Below, in pieces: positions 1 to 8,836 of a DNA stretch of 64,000 nt (position 1 is the stretch's first letter; each line of letters opens with the position of its first letter). The stretch is from Salmonella bongori NCTC 12419 (GTDB lineage: Bacteria; Pseudomonadota; Gammaproteobacteria; Enterobacterales; Enterobacteriaceae): contig NC_015761.1 of assembly GCF_000252995.1 (NCBI RefSeq), positions 1,922,001-1,986,000 of the forward strand, in the 5' to 3' direction. The position numbers and the translations under genes are program-made. The notes beneath the pieces were generated by a model. It was not told the DNA's origin. It worked only from the letters and a program-made list of their open reading frames with translations, and searched no databases.

Positions 1-359
1 CGCAATTTGTTTAACCGACTCTGCTCCATCCGTTTTTTCAGCTCGTCAATATTCGGTTGCTTTTCCACTTCACCTTGTTGTTGGGTGTAATCATCGCCGC
101 CGCCGGGTATCGGACTCTCACTATTAGCAATCCTGTTTCCCCCCGTTACCGCGGTTGCCAGCGGTGTACGGAAATATTCGGCAATCTGAATTAATTCTTT
201 AGGGCTGGAGATGGAGATCAGCCACATCACCAGAAAAAAAGCCATCATTGCCGTCATAAAATCGGCATAGGCAATTTTCCAGGAACCGTGCGCCCCGCCG
301 CCGTGCGGTTTATGCTTGCGGCGTTTTACGACGACAATGGGGTGGGCCTGATTTTTCAT
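1..359 (-). CDS. motB: Flagellar motor stator protein MotB, N-terminal part
   Basis: The coding strand starts with Met-Lys-Asn-Gln-Ala-His and runs off the left edge of the window, so only about the first 119 residues are present. A basic N-terminal tail is followed by the single membrane segment containing the ADFMTAMMAFF motif. Its aspartate is the proton-binding residue of the stator channel in known MotB proteins. The C-terminal peptidoglycan-binding OmpA-like domain lies outside the window. MotB pairs with MotA to form the torque-generating stator. Its ATG overlaps the motA stop by four bases, so the two are translationally coupled. Confidence 0.97.
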   Translation of the reverse strand, partial: MKNQAHPIVVVKRRKHKPHGGGAHGSWKIAYADFMTAMMAFFLVMWLISISSPKELIQIAEYFRTPLATAVTGGNRIANSESPIPGGGDDYTQQQGEVEKQPNIDELKKRMEQSRLNKL

Positions 360-1243
360 GCTTCCTCAGTCGTCTGCTGCTGGTTTGGGTTTCTCACTGC
401 GCGAACATGTTCTTCCAGCTCAATAAACGACGGTCTTTCGCTGGAATAGAGCGTTTTACGTCCAAACTCCACGGCAATTGGCGGTGCATAGCCGTTCAGA
501 TTAGAAAGCAGTGTGATTTTTACGCACTGCATCATCTTGGTGGTTTCGGCGCTCTTCTGGCGCAGAACGGTGGCCAGCGGTGAAATGAACCCATACGCCA
601 ACAGAATACCAAGGAACGTTCCGACCATCGCGTGGGCAATCAGCGCCCCCAGTTCGGCGGCCGGGCGATCGGCTGAAGCCAGCGCGTGAACCACGCCCAT
701 TACCGCCGCGACGATACCAAAGGCAGGCAGCGAATCGCCGACCATCGCCAGGCTGTTGGCAGGGACTTCCGACTCACTTTCATGGGTTTCAATCTCTTCA
801 TCCATCAATGCCTCAATTTCGAACGTGTTCATATTGCCGCTGATGATCAGACGCAGGTAATCGACAATAAAATCAAGCATGACCGCATCGGCCAGAATAC
901 GTGGATAACTGGCGAAGATTTCACTCTCTTTCGGATTTTCAATGTCGCGTTCAAGGGAGAACATACCCTGCTGGCGGGATTTGGCCATCAGGCGATAGAG
1001 CAGCGCCAGCAGATCCATGTACATGGTTTTCGTGTATTTCGAGCGACGAAACAACAGCGGGATCGCTTTCATGGTGCCTTTGATGGCTTTCCCGTTATTG
1101 CCAACAATGAATGCCCCTATCCCCGCGCCGCCAATGATGACCAATTCAGCGGGTTGATAGAGTGCCCCAAGGTGTCCGCCGGTCATGACATAACCGCCGA
1201 AAACTGTACCGATAACCACCAGGTAACCTAATAAGATAAGCAC
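356..1243 (-). CDS. motA: Flagellar motor stator protein MotA
   Basis: This 295-residue inner-membrane protein matches the usual MotA length. It has four hydrophobic segments, two near the N-terminus (LILLGYLVVIGTVFGGY) and two near the C-terminus, with a large charged cytoplasmic loop between them that contacts FliG in the rotor. I place the start at a GTG, because an AAGGA ribosome site lies seven bases upstream and MotA proteins begin exactly here. The open frame extends 16 codons further upstream, but that part overlaps no known MotA sequence. It is followed directly by motB. Transcription probably comes from the sigma-28 promoter inside the end of flhC. Confidence 0.97.
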   Translation of the reverse strand: MLILLGYLVVIGTVFGGYVMTGGHLGALYQPAELVIIGGAGIGAFIVGNNGKAIKGTMKAIPLLFRRSKYTKTMYMDLLALLYRLMAKSRQQGMFSLERDIENPKESEIFASYPRILADAVMLDFIVDYLRLIISGNMNTFEIEALMDEEIETHESESEVPANSLAMVGDSLPAFGIVAAVMGVVHALASADRPAAELGALIAHAMVGTFLGILLAYGFISPLATVLRQKSAETTKMMQCVKITLLSNLNGYAPPIAVEFGRKTLYSSERPSFIELEEHVRAVRNPNQQQTTEEA

Positions 1244-1367
1244 GACATCATCCTTCCGCTGTTGACTATGACAGGATGCGCAGTCGGGCAATTAACGCGA
1301 TGGTAAGGCAAAAAAAAGCAGCGGTAATGACTTACCGCTGCTGGAGTGTTTGTCCACACCGTTTCGG

Positions 1368-1946
1368 TTAAACAGCCTGTTCGATCTGTTCATCCAGCAG
1401 TTGTGGAATAATATCGGCAGCATCTCGGGAAAGTTTACGTCTTTTTACTGCGCGGGATGGCGGCTGGCACAAACTGCACGCAAAGCTGCCCGCTGGTTGA
1501 TGCGCATGGGTGATAAAGTTTCCCCCACAGCAGTTGCAACTCGACAATTCGAGCAACCCGCTTTCGACAAAACGCACCAGAGTCCATGCCCGGGTCAGCG
1601 CCAACAATGGCCCTTCAGGCGGTTGCGGACACTGTTCAAGATAAAGCCGATAAGCTTTAATTACCGCATCCACACCGTTACATAAACCCGTTTTAAGTAA
1701 AAATTGCCAGGCATTGCAGAACATGGAGGCGTGAATATTTTGCTCCCAGGTCATAAACCAGTCCGTAGAGAATGGCAGCATCCCTTTGGGTGGCGGACTA
1801 CCGCGCAACTCTTTGTACAGCTTAATGAGGCGGCCCCGGCTTAGCTGCGTTTCACTTTCCAGCATTTGCAGACGGGCGCCCAGATTAATCAGCTCCATCG
1901 CCAGCTGGATATCGCGAGCTTCCTGAACAATGCTTTTTTCGCTCAT
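1368..1946 (-). CDS. flhC: Flagellar master regulator subunit FlhC
   Basis: The 192-residue protein is the partner of FlhD in the FlhD4C2 complex that activates class 2 flagellar promoters with sigma-70. The C-terminal half carries four cysteines in two pairs (SSCNCCGGNF and FACSLCQPP), the zinc site known in FlhC. Three start codons lie in a row (GTG-ATG-ATG). I choose the last because it gives the standard MSEKSIVQEA start. The gene overlaps the flhD stop, so translation is coupled. The last 80 bases also hold the sigma-28 promoter of motAB. Confidence 0.97.
   Translation of the reverse strand: MSEKSIVQEARDIQLAMELINLGARLQMLESETQLSRGRLIKLYKELRGSPPPKGMLPFSTDWFMTWEQNIHASMFCNAWQFLLKTGLCNGVDAVIKAYRLYLEQCPQPPEGPLLALTRAWTLVRFVESGLLELSSCNCCGGNFITHAHQPAGSFACSLCQPPSRAVKRRKLSRDAADIIPQLLDEQIEQAV
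1411..1437 (-). promoter_or_regulatory. Sigma-28 promoter for motAB inside flhC
   Basis: Read on the minus strand this is TAAA, a 15-base spacer, then GCCGATAT, a near-perfect match to the FliA consensus. It lies inside the 3' end of flhC and points toward motA, whose start is about 170 bases downstream. It fits motAB being a class 3 (FliA-dependent) operon. Confidence 0.85.
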
Positions 1947-1948
1947 CA

Positions 1949-2290
1949 TCACGCCCTTTTCTTACGCGCCGTATCGTCCGCTTCATTGAGCAGACGCGTT
2001 GAAAGCATGATACCTGTGTGAATCTGCTGTAAATCGTCGACGCGTGAATCCTGGGTCAAACGCGTTACCGTCTGATGATCGTCAAACCGGAAATGGCAAA
2101 CCAGCTGGTTCGTCTCGGCCAGCTTCACCATTTGCGGCAGGGTCAACGCACCCAGGGTATTTGCCATCTCTTCGTTGATACCAAGGCGGAACATCGCAGA
2201 TGCTTTGTCCTGGACGATCAAACGCTGTGCAAGGAGTAAATATGACAAATTGATGTCATAAATGTGTTTTAGCAACTCGGATGTATGCAT
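1949..2290 (-). CDS. flhD: Flagellar master regulator subunit FlhD
   Basis: The protein has 113 residues, starting MHTSELLKHIYDINLSYLLL, the standard Salmonella FlhD. It is a small helical protein with a helix-turn-helix region that forms the FlhD4C2 complex with FlhC. The ATG at 2290 gives the family start; an ATG three codons upstream is in frame but gives a non-family extension. FlhD sits at the top of the hierarchy controlling every fli and mot gene in this window. Its 785-base upstream region carries CRP and RcsAB sites. Confidence 0.97.
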   Translation of the reverse strand: MHTSELLKHIYDINLSYLLLAQRLIVQDKASAMFRLGINEEMANTLGALTLPQMVKLAETNQLVCHFRFDDHQTVTRLTQDSRVDDLQQIHTGIMLSTRLLNEADDTARKKRA

Positions 2291-2474
2291 TGTTCCCATC
2301 CAGAATAACCAACTTTATTTTTATGCGGCGTAACCGCACCCCGTGATGTTGCCGGGAAGGCCCGGTAAAAGAAGCAAAAAGGTCAAATGCATAGCAGCGC
2401 TCAGACATTGGACGTATAACCCAGTTTCCAGCTGGAATTTGACTTACACGTATACATCAATTCTTACAAATGCC

Positions 2475-2488
2475 TAAGATTTTTCCTA
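2475..2488. promoter_or_regulatory. RcsAB box in the flhD leader
   Basis: The sequence TAAGATTTTTCCTA matches the RcsAB consensus TAAGAATATTCCTA at 12 of 14 positions. A box at the equivalent place in E. coli mediates repression of flhDC by RcsA-RcsB. The rcsA gene is itself in this window. Confidence 0.75.
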
Positions 2489-2555
2489 ATTCGACGCAAC
2501 TCTACTCGTCAGCCTCGTGACATACAACGGAGCGGGACTGCGATTTTAGAAAATA

Positions 2556-2571
2556 TGTGATATAGATCACA
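2556..2571. promoter_or_regulatory. CRP-binding site upstream of flhDC
   Basis: TGTGA-TATAGA-TCACA is a perfect pair of CRP half sites with six-base spacing. It lies about 265 bases before flhD. CRP-cAMP activation of flhDC is well established in E. coli and Salmonella. Confidence 0.85.
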
Positions 2572-3075
2572 TAATTTAACGAAATGCTTGAGATAAATCC
2601 ATCAGCCTGGCTTTTATTTTGTTTATTTTATCAACTGATGTTAACTTTTCCTATTCCATCCGGATGAATAGGTTCTCGTCAATACCAAATTATTTTTTGT
2701 TTCTCGATGTTAAAATAACGTCCTGGTAATAGCGATCAGGCTATTATTTCTATTTTAGAAACAATTTAAATTTATCTTTAGTAAACAGCAGCTTAAATAT
2801 TAAATACCACTAATCAATTATACCCCTACAGAGGCGATGGCGCGTTAAAAACCAGCTCCATTAATTTAACTTTTAGCTTTCATTGTTCATCAGTTTATTC
2901 AAAATATCTTGATGGCTTTTAAAAACACCCGGAGAGCATTATTCCTGACATAAGAATAATTAATGATTTATTATGATATCCTTCACACTATTGTGGTATT
3001 AGCGCATTGCAGAAAAGCGGTAAAGAGAGTAAAGCTAAAGAACAATCTCATATTCTTGCAATAAAGGAGCGAGTT

Positions 3076-3504
3076 ATGAGCTATACCCATATTCTTGTTG
3101 CCGTTGCCGTTACCCCTGAAAGTGACCAACTGCTGGCCAAAGCGGTCTCTATTGCCCGCCCTGTTCAGGCCAAAATAAGTCTGATTACCCTCGCTTCCGA
3201 TCCTGAGCTGTATAACCAGTTCGCCGCCCCCATGATGGAGGATTTACGGTCGGTGATGCATGAGGAGACAGAGAATTTTCTTACAATGCTGGGGAAGAAA
3301 GCGGATTATCCGATTGAACAAAGCTTTATCACGTATGGTGAGCTAAGCCAGCATATTCTGGATGTGTGCCGCAAACACCATGTTGATCTGGTCATTTGCG
3401 GCAACCATAACCACAGCTTCTTTTCGCGAGCGTCCTGCTCAGCAAAAAGCGTGGTGAGCGCCAGCGAGGTCGACGTGCTGCTGGTGCCATTATCAGGCGA
3501 CTAG
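3076..3504 (+). CDS. uspC: Universal stress protein UspC
   Basis: This 142-residue cytoplasmic protein of the UspA family starts MSYTHILVAVAVTPESDQL, the typical first beta strand of the Usp fold. It has the usual family length. The ATG at 3076 is chosen because AAGGAG lies seven bases upstream; the open frame continues 23 codons further but has no ribosome site there. UspC is linked to stress survival and, in E. coli, to motility. It stands alone, divergent from flhDC and convergent with otsA. Confidence 0.93.
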   Translation: MSYTHILVAVAVTPESDQLLAKAVSIARPVQAKISLITLASDPELYNQFAAPMMEDLRSVMHEETENFLTMLGKKADYPIEQSFITYGELSQHILDVCRKHHVDLVICGNHNHSFFSRASCSAKSVVSASEVDVLLVPLSGD

Positions 3505-3517
3505 CTGTCGCACACGA

Positions 3518-4939
3518 TCAGGCAAGTTTAGGAAACGTCGCTACTTTATTCTGCTGTTGGCTCTCAGCGCTGCGCGGCGTGACCTCCTTCAGGTCATGAA
3601 TAAAGCGCTCCTGCCAGCGGTTAATGTCATTTTTCACGATCACGTCGAGCATGTCTGCATGACGTGAAATACGCTCGGCAAGCGGCATTGTTAAAGCGCG
3701 ATTGAGCGCTGCCGCCACGTCATCCCTATCGTAAGGGTTGACGATTAATGCCGACGTCAGTTCATTGGCCGCACCAGCAAACTGGGACAATACCAATACG
3801 CCCGGGTTTTCGGGGTCCTGCGCAGCGACAAACTCTTTTGCCACCAGATTCATCCCGTCGCGGAGCGGCGTGACAAGGCCAACGTCTGAATAGCGAAATA
3901 TTTTCATTAACAACTTGCGGTCGAAATGCTGATTCAGATAGTAAAGCGGCGTCCAGCCCAACTGTCCGTATTTCCCATTAATACGGCCTGCTTCCGTCTC
4001 CAGTTGGTGGCGAATATCCTGATATGCCTGCACTTCCCCGCGCGATGTTGGCGCAATTTGAGTATAACGAATTTTTCCCCGGTGCTGTGGATAGTTTTCC
4101 AGAAGGGCTTCATACGCGAGAAAACGTTCCGGCAGTCCTTTCGAATAATCCAGGCGCTCAACGGAAAAAATATTTTTCACATTTTTCAGTTCCGCTTTGA
4201 GCTGCGCCAGCTTAGGCGGCAATGGACCGGCAGCCTGTAACGCAATTTCATCAGGTTCAATGCCAATAGGATAGACTTCTGTCTGGAATGGTTTACCCCA
4301 CGCAATATGCTGCTTACTGCTGCGAGTTGTAACGCGTGTCTGGCTTGAAAGGCTGTCGAGAAAAGCCAGACGATCATTTTCCGTCTGGAAACCCAGCAGA
4401 TCAAAGTCGCACAACTGCTCCAGAAGTTCGTCGTGCGGTGGTAAAGCGTTGAAAATCTCCGGTGTCGGGAAAGGAATATGCAAGAAAAAACCAATCCGGT
4501 TGTTGACGCCGCGTTTACGCAGCTCGCTGGCAAAGGGTAATAAGTGGTAGTCATGCACCCAGATAATGTCATCCTCTTTGATGAGAGGCAGCAACTTATC
4601 CGCTAATAGCGCATTCACTCGCATGTAGCCTTCCCATGCAGGCCGTTGAAACTGTACCAGATCCAGACGATAATGGAATGCAGGCCAGAGGACAGCATTA
4701 GAAAATTGACAGTAGTAATCTTCGTAATCTTGTTCACTCAGGTTAAACGATGCCCAGGTAATATTACCTTTTGTCACCTTTTTTAATGGCTCATCCTCGT
4801 TACCTGTCTCGCCACTCCAGCCGAACCACAACCCGCCAGCCGCTTTTAGCGCGCCGAGCACACCAACGGCGAGGCCACCTGCGCCGCCTTTGTTATCCGG
4901 GGGGGCAATTCGATTAGATACTACGACTAAACGACTCAT
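3518..4939 (-). CDS. otsA: Trehalose-6-phosphate synthase
   Basis: OtsA joins glucose from UDP-glucose to glucose-6-phosphate to give trehalose-6-phosphate, the first step of osmoprotectant synthesis. The 473-residue protein is a GT20 glycosyltransferase. The N-terminal NRIAPPDNKGGAGGL loop and the later VERLDYSKGLPERF and DGMNLVAKEF motifs are the sugar- and nucleotide-binding hallmarks. I use the second of two close ATGs because AGGAGA then has normal spacing. The 5' end overlaps otsB by 26 bases, so the genes form an otsBA operon. In enterics this operon is RpoS-dependent. Confidence 0.97.
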   Translation of the reverse strand: MSRLVVVSNRIAPPDNKGGAGGLAVGVLGALKAAGGLWFGWSGETGNEDEPLKKVTKGNITWASFNLSEQDYEDYYCQFSNAVLWPAFHYRLDLVQFQRPAWEGYMRVNALLADKLLPLIKEDDIIWVHDYHLLPFASELRKRGVNNRIGFFLHIPFPTPEIFNALPPHDELLEQLCDFDLLGFQTENDRLAFLDSLSSQTRVTTRSSKQHIAWGKPFQTEVYPIGIEPDEIALQAAGPLPPKLAQLKAELKNVKNIFSVERLDYSKGLPERFLAYEALLENYPQHRGKIRYTQIAPTSRGEVQAYQDIRHQLETEAGRINGKYGQLGWTPLYYLNQHFDRKLLMKIFRYSDVGLVTPLRDGMNLVAKEFVAAQDPENPGVLVLSQFAGAANELTSALIVNPYDRDDVAAALNRALTMPLAERISRHADMLDVIVKNDINRWQERFIHDLKEVTPRSAESQQQNKVATFPKLA

Positions 4940-5717
4940 AGCCATCTCTCCTGTTATTCATTACTTGTTGTTCTTGTTGTGGATAATTGATTTGCTCCAG
5001 CCAGCGCCAGACGTCGGGTACGCTTTCCAGTCGCCAGGTCGCCTGAGTCGCCCCGACGCCCACTTTTACGGAAATCCCGCCTGCGTGATTCACCACGCCA
5101 AAGCCTGCCTCATCGGTCAAATCGTCCCCCACAAAAACGGGAATCCGTCCCGCAAAGGGGGCTTCCTGCATAAAGGCGGCAATAGCTTCGCCTTTGTTGG
5201 TTCCCTTAGGTTTGATTTCCACGACACACTTACCGGGTTGCAGCGCCAGCTGCGGCCAGTGTTGCGTGACGTGCTGTGCCAACGCCATCAGCGCTGCTTC
5301 ATGCTCCGGAGACTGACGATAGTGCAGCGCAAACGCCATGCCTTTCGTCTCCAGTTCCGCCCCCGGCAACGACACTAATGCTGAGCGCAGTAACGCCCCC
5401 ACCTCACGAACTACCGACTCAGGAAGGCGCACAATATGGGTTTTACCATTGATGTCACGACGCTCTGCCCCGTGAACGCCAGCCAGCGGAAAGCGAAAAG
5501 GTTTTGCCAAAGCATCCAGCTCAGTCATTGAACGCCCTGAAATCAATGCCAGTGCCCCTGCGTTGTGCGCCGCGAGACGGTCTAACAACTGAAGGATTTT
5601 ATGCGGTACTGCTACCTGATCGGGATGAGGCTTTATCTCTGCCAATGTGCCATCAAGGTCAAAAAAATACGCATAGTTCGCAGTGAGTTCGGGGGATACG
5701 GTTAACGGTTCTGCCAC
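4914..5717 (-). CDS. otsB: Trehalose-6-phosphate phosphatase
   Basis: OtsB removes phosphate from trehalose-6-phosphate to release trehalose. This 267-residue HAD-superfamily enzyme has the nucleophile motif FFDLDGTLAEIKPHPD near the N-terminus, LALISGRS in the middle, and GDDLTDEAGF as the metal-binding motif. The start is a GTG with AAGGAGGAG upstream, matching the annotated Salmonella protein; the frame extends 18 codons further but that part is not family-like. It is the first gene of otsBA and overlaps otsA. Confidence 0.96.
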   Translation of the reverse strand: MAEPLTVSPELTANYAYFFDLDGTLAEIKPHPDQVAVPHKILQLLDRLAAHNAGALALISGRSMTELDALAKPFRFPLAGVHGAERRDINGKTHIVRLPESVVREVGALLRSALVSLPGAELETKGMAFALHYRQSPEHEAALMALAQHVTQHWPQLALQPGKCVVEIKPKGTNKGEAIAAFMQEAPFAGRIPVFVGDDLTDEAGFGVVNHAGGISVKVGVGATQATWRLESVPDVWRWLEQINYPQQEQQVMNNRRDGYESFSRSI

Positions 5718-5806
5718 CCTTGTCTCCTCCTTATCATCATCTTGAGACTCACAAACGGTCTCATTAGTCATGTAAGTATAGACAGTGTGACGCTGCTCGC
5801 CATTTA

Positions 5807-5842
5807 GAAAAACCCTCGCCAGTCGGTGTAGCGACTGGCGAG
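5807..5842 (-). terminator. Rho-independent terminator after the araH remnant
   Basis: An 11-bp perfect stem (CTCGCCAGTCG and its complement) is followed on the minus strand by a run of T. It closes the araH remnant and sits directly before otsB, so it also shields otsBA from upstream transcription. Confidence 0.85.
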
Positions 5843-5879
5843 AGCCTGGAGCTATACTGTAAAGTTGAATGTTAATTCA

Positions 5880-6326
5880 TCAAACCGTACGCTTCGCTTT
5901 TTGCTTATAACGGTCGAAGATAACTGCTGCCAGAAGGATTAAGCCGCGAACGACATACTGCGCAAAAGGTGAAATATTGAGCAGGTTCATCGCACTCTCA
6001 ACCGTCCCTAATATCAGTACACCCGCTACCACATATGAGATTTTTCCGATGCCGCCCTTCAGGGAAACGCCCTCTAATACGCACGCAGAAATGACGATTA
6101 ATTCATAGCCCAGTGAGGTCATTGGTTGGCCGCTGGTCATTCGTGAAGCCAGGATAATCCCCGCCGCCGCCGACACGAGGTCAGAAAGAATAAAAATGAT
6201 GATTCTGGTGCGAACCACCGGTACGCCGGCCAAACGCGCAGCCTCCTCATTGCCGCCTATCGCCAGCGTATTACGCCCGAAGGTAATTTTGTTCATCAGT
6301 AGTCCAAAAAGGATAAGGCAGCTCAC
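5880..6326 (-). pseudogene. araH: araH remnant (arabinose ABC permease, C-terminal half)
   Basis: About 145 residues read without interruption and match the C-terminal part of E. coli AraH, from the segment IFGLLMNKITFGRNTLAIGG through the end FDRYKQKAKRTV. Full AraH has about 328 residues, so the N-terminal half is gone. The araG and araF genes that should precede it are absent: the next genes upstream are a DJ-1 protein and ftnB. The terminator of the old operon survives. This is the decayed tail of a lost high-affinity arabinose transporter, and no function is expected. Confidence 0.9.
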
Positions 6327-6482
6327 CGCTGAATTACAGTAATTGCGTACATAAATTCAGCGGGAAATGACATACAACAGAGTGAATTTGTCAGACAAAT
6401 TACAAGAGACCAGCACCTTAATCCATACTGTTAGTCAGCTTATCCTTGCGCCTGTATACGGTGGCTTTCGGGCGAATAGCGC

Positions 6483-7040
6483 TTACCAGGGATAATAGAT
6501 ATGATCGGCGTGATCGCGAACCGGCGCATTGTCTCCCAGCAGCCTGGCGGAAAGTGTTAGCGCAAAGTCAAAAACATGGCCCAGTCCTTTACCGCTGATC
6601 AAATTGCCGTCTTCAACAACGGGGGCATCCATATAGATTCCATCCTGCACTGTCTCCCACAGATTGCCGGAACAAACATACCGACGCCCCTTCAGCAAGC
6701 TGTGAGTCCCCAGTACTTTTGCCGCAGCGGAACAGATAGGACAAATTAATTTACCTGCCGCATCATGGCGGGTAACAAACGCGATCACTGCCGGATTAGC
6801 CGCAAGATTGATACTTCCTTGCGGGCCGCCAGGCAGAACCAGCGCATCAAAAAGCGTCTGCTGACGTTCATTTAATAAACAGTCGGCAACCACAGGAATA
6901 TCGTGGTAGCTCATTACCACTTTTGATTCAGTACACGCCAGTATCTCTACGTTAATATGCAAACGTCGCAGGATATCAATAGTAACAATGGCTTCTGCCT
7001 CTTCAAATCCTGGCGCCAGCAGCACCGCAACCTTCTTCAT
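6483..7040 (-). CDS. DJ-1/PfpI family protein
   Basis: The 185-residue protein has the class I glutamine-amidotransferase-like fold of DJ-1/PfpI. MKKVAVLLAPGFEEAEA gives the first strand and the conserved acidic residue, and CPICSAAAKVL holds the likely nucleophile-elbow cysteine. Related proteins act as deglycases, chaperones or amidases, and I cannot choose among these. AAGGAGT lies before the ATG used here; 12 further codons upstream are open but not family-like. It is a single gene between the araH remnant and ftnB. Confidence 0.85.
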   Translation of the reverse strand: MKKVAVLLAPGFEEAEAIVTIDILRRLHINVEILACTESKVVMSYHDIPVVADCLLNERQQTLFDALVLPGGPQGSINLAANPAVIAFVTRHDAAGKLICPICSAAAKVLGTHSLLKGRRYVCSGNLWETVQDGIYMDAPVVEDGNLISGKGLGHVFDFALTLSARLLGDNAPVRDHADHIYYPW

Positions 7041-7596
7041 TGACCACTCCTTGTTAATAACGATGTCATCCATCAAAACCGTGATGAATTGAATAATGTG
7101 TCCAGCTGATTAATGACATTAAAAATGATCTGCCGCAAAAACGGCCATTTAATAAAAAAATGCAAATTTGCTGTTAATCGTTCACGCCTGTACTTCTCCT
7201 GCTCTGACCAATGATTAGCTTATTGATACTATCACTCCTGAAACGTCTCGCTCTTGATATGAAACAACGTTTCATAAATTAATGAAGAATAATATATTAC
7301 TTATCTTTCATATAGTTATATCAATAACCACATAACAACACCATTACTGACGTAAACATTACCCAATGAAAAAGTAAAAAAAAGACGAACAATTGCATTT
7401 AAGGATTTTCTTATTTTTATTGACGCGTTATTCTCATTACCGATCGATAAAGTGGGAATCAGATCGTATAAGGGACTGGCAGAACGGAGTTCTTCTGCTA
7501 AGAGTATTTATTGTGCGTGGAAGTATGAATGTGACATCTCTGTTGCATTGTTGTTCATCATGCACATCAACACTTTCTGGAAATAAGGATATTGTT
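7041..7596. other. Intergenic region before ftnB
   Basis: These 556 AT-rich bases lie between two divergent genes. No gene is supported. One FNR-like motif, TTGAT-ATGA-AACAA at 7254-7267 (9 of 10 consensus positions), might relate to the known anaerobic activation of ftnB, but it is over 300 bases from the start and is a weak call. Confidence 0.5.
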
Positions 7597-8100
7597 ATGG
7601 CAGCGGTAGGAATGGTTCAAAAGCTCAACACGCAAATGAACCTTGAGTTTTACGCATCAAATCTTTACCTCCATCTTAGCGAGTGGTGTTCTGAACATAG
7701 TTTAACAGGCACCGCCACTTTTCTTCGCACCCAGGCGCAAGGCAATGTGACGCAAATGATGCGCATGTTCAATTTTATGAAAAGCGCGGGCGCAACCCCT
7801 ATTGTCAAAGCTATTGACGTGCCGGGCGATGAACTCTGTTCTTTGGAAGAACTTTTCCAGAAAACGCTGGAGGATTATCAGCAACGGGCCAGCACGTTGT
7901 CACGCCTTGCGGACGAAGCTAAAGCCCTGAATGACGACTCAACGCTTGATTTTCTGCACACGCTGGAAAAAGAGCAACAGCAGGATGGCGTGCTTTTACA
8001 AACGATTCTAGAAGAAGTTCGCAGTGCGAAACGAGCAGGGTTATGCCTGGCACAAACCGATCAGCATCTTCTTAACGTCGTTAATTATCAGCATCACTGA
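7597..8100 (+). CDS. ftnB: Ferritin-like protein FtnB with degenerate ferroxidase site
   Basis: This 167-residue ferritin-fold protein starts MAAVGMVQKLNTQMNLEFYAS after AAGGAT. The frame is open for 68 codons upstream without support. Aligned position by position with FtnA in this window, Glu17 and Gln127 are kept. Position 50 is Asn (Glu in FtnA), 53 is Gln (His), 94 is Tyr (Glu) and 130 is Asp (Glu). The usual di-iron ferroxidase centre is therefore mostly lost. FtnB is known in Salmonella to help with oxidative stress and repair of iron-sulfur enzymes rather than bulk storage. It is a single gene. Confidence 0.93.
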   Translation: MAAVGMVQKLNTQMNLEFYASNLYLHLSEWCSEHSLTGTATFLRTQAQGNVTQMMRMFNFMKSAGATPIVKAIDVPGDELCSLEELFQKTLEDYQQRASTLSRLADEAKALNDDSTLDFLHTLEKEQQQDGVLLQTILEEVRSAKRAGLCLAQTDQHLLNVVNYQHH

Positions 8101-8111
8101 TAACATTATTA

Positions 8112-8146
8112 TGCCGGATGGCGACGTAAAGCGTCTTATCCGGCGT
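8112..8146. repeat. REP-like palindromic element
   Basis: GCCGGAT...ATCCGGC with an internal ACG/CGT-rich hairpin, between the convergent genes ftnB and yecJ, has the form of an enterobacterial repetitive extragenic palindrome. Confidence 0.7.
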
Positions 8147-8160
8147 ACTATCGGCGGTTT

Positions 8161-8412
8161 TTAGTGAGACTCGCCCTGCGGCGTAAACTTCAGTTCAATC
8201 AGCGCTATCGCTTTTTGGATGGCACGCATTGTAACCGGATCGGCGGCCGCAGGATGGTTAGAAAAGTCGATGTTTTTTAACTGGCTGGACATTTTTTCGC
8301 GTACTTCTACTGGCGCAATCACATCGATAACGTCCAAAATTTGCTTGATAACCAGCTGACAAGCGACAACGTCAGAAACCAGTTCCTGATCGGCATTAAG
8401 TGTATGGGGCAT
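8161..8412 (-). CDS. yecJ: Small conserved protein YecJ (DUF2766)
   Basis: The 83-residue cytoplasmic protein contains the stretch VIKQILDVIDVIAPVEVREK and ends in AIQKAIALIELKFTPQ, both as I remember for E. coli YecJ. It has no signal peptide or membrane segment. Its function is not known. It sits where expected, between ftnB and yecR. Confidence 0.85.
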   Translation of the reverse strand: MPHTLNADQELVSDVVACQLVIKQILDVIDVIAPVEVREKMSSQLKNIDFSNHPAAADPVTMRAIQKAIALIELKFTPQGESH

Positions 8413-8836
8413 GATGAACTCCTTATAGTCAGGACGTCATAGTACCCATTCATCACCAGAAACGGTAGCAGCACCGTTTCTCCGGCTTTTTATTGATGCT
8501 CATTGGCAGCAGACGCTAAACGTCCGACCTGGCATGTCGACGATTTTAGATTCATCGCTATACACCCTGAGTAAAAGTACGTCAGATGATGGTCGTTTTC
8601 GTCGCACATACCAACGTTAAAGACAGGGTGCTCCTTTTCTCTGGCACCGGCGTTAAGCTTGTTATATTTAATAAAATCACGTTTTAAAAAAATAAATCTC
8701 CATTACACGCTTCCATCCACGCGGTAAATCGTCCGCCGTTACCTTTAATCAAAGCGAATCCGTGAGTTATTCCAGCCATTGATGACCCAGAAGACGCGGT
8801 AGTATGGCCTGATACCGAACTGTCGGAGCGATTTTT
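8413..8836. other. Intergenic region before yecR
   Basis: These 424 bases lie between divergent yecJ and yecR. I see no gene and no motif I would defend. Confidence 0.6.

Larger units (their letters stand above)
2291..3075. promoter_or_regulatory. flhDC control region between flhD and uspC
   Basis: These 785 AT-rich bases separate divergent flhDC and uspC and contain no convincing gene. This is the long regulatory region of the flagellar master operon, known in Salmonella to carry several promoters. I can support a CRP site and an RcsAB box (listed separately). Assigning individual start sites by eye is not reliable. Confidence 0.75.

Noticed and set aside
686..1231. 181-codon open frame antisense to motA
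   Set aside because: It lies wholly inside motA on the other strand, has no ribosome site and no family-like sequence; it is a shadow of a G+C-rich gene.
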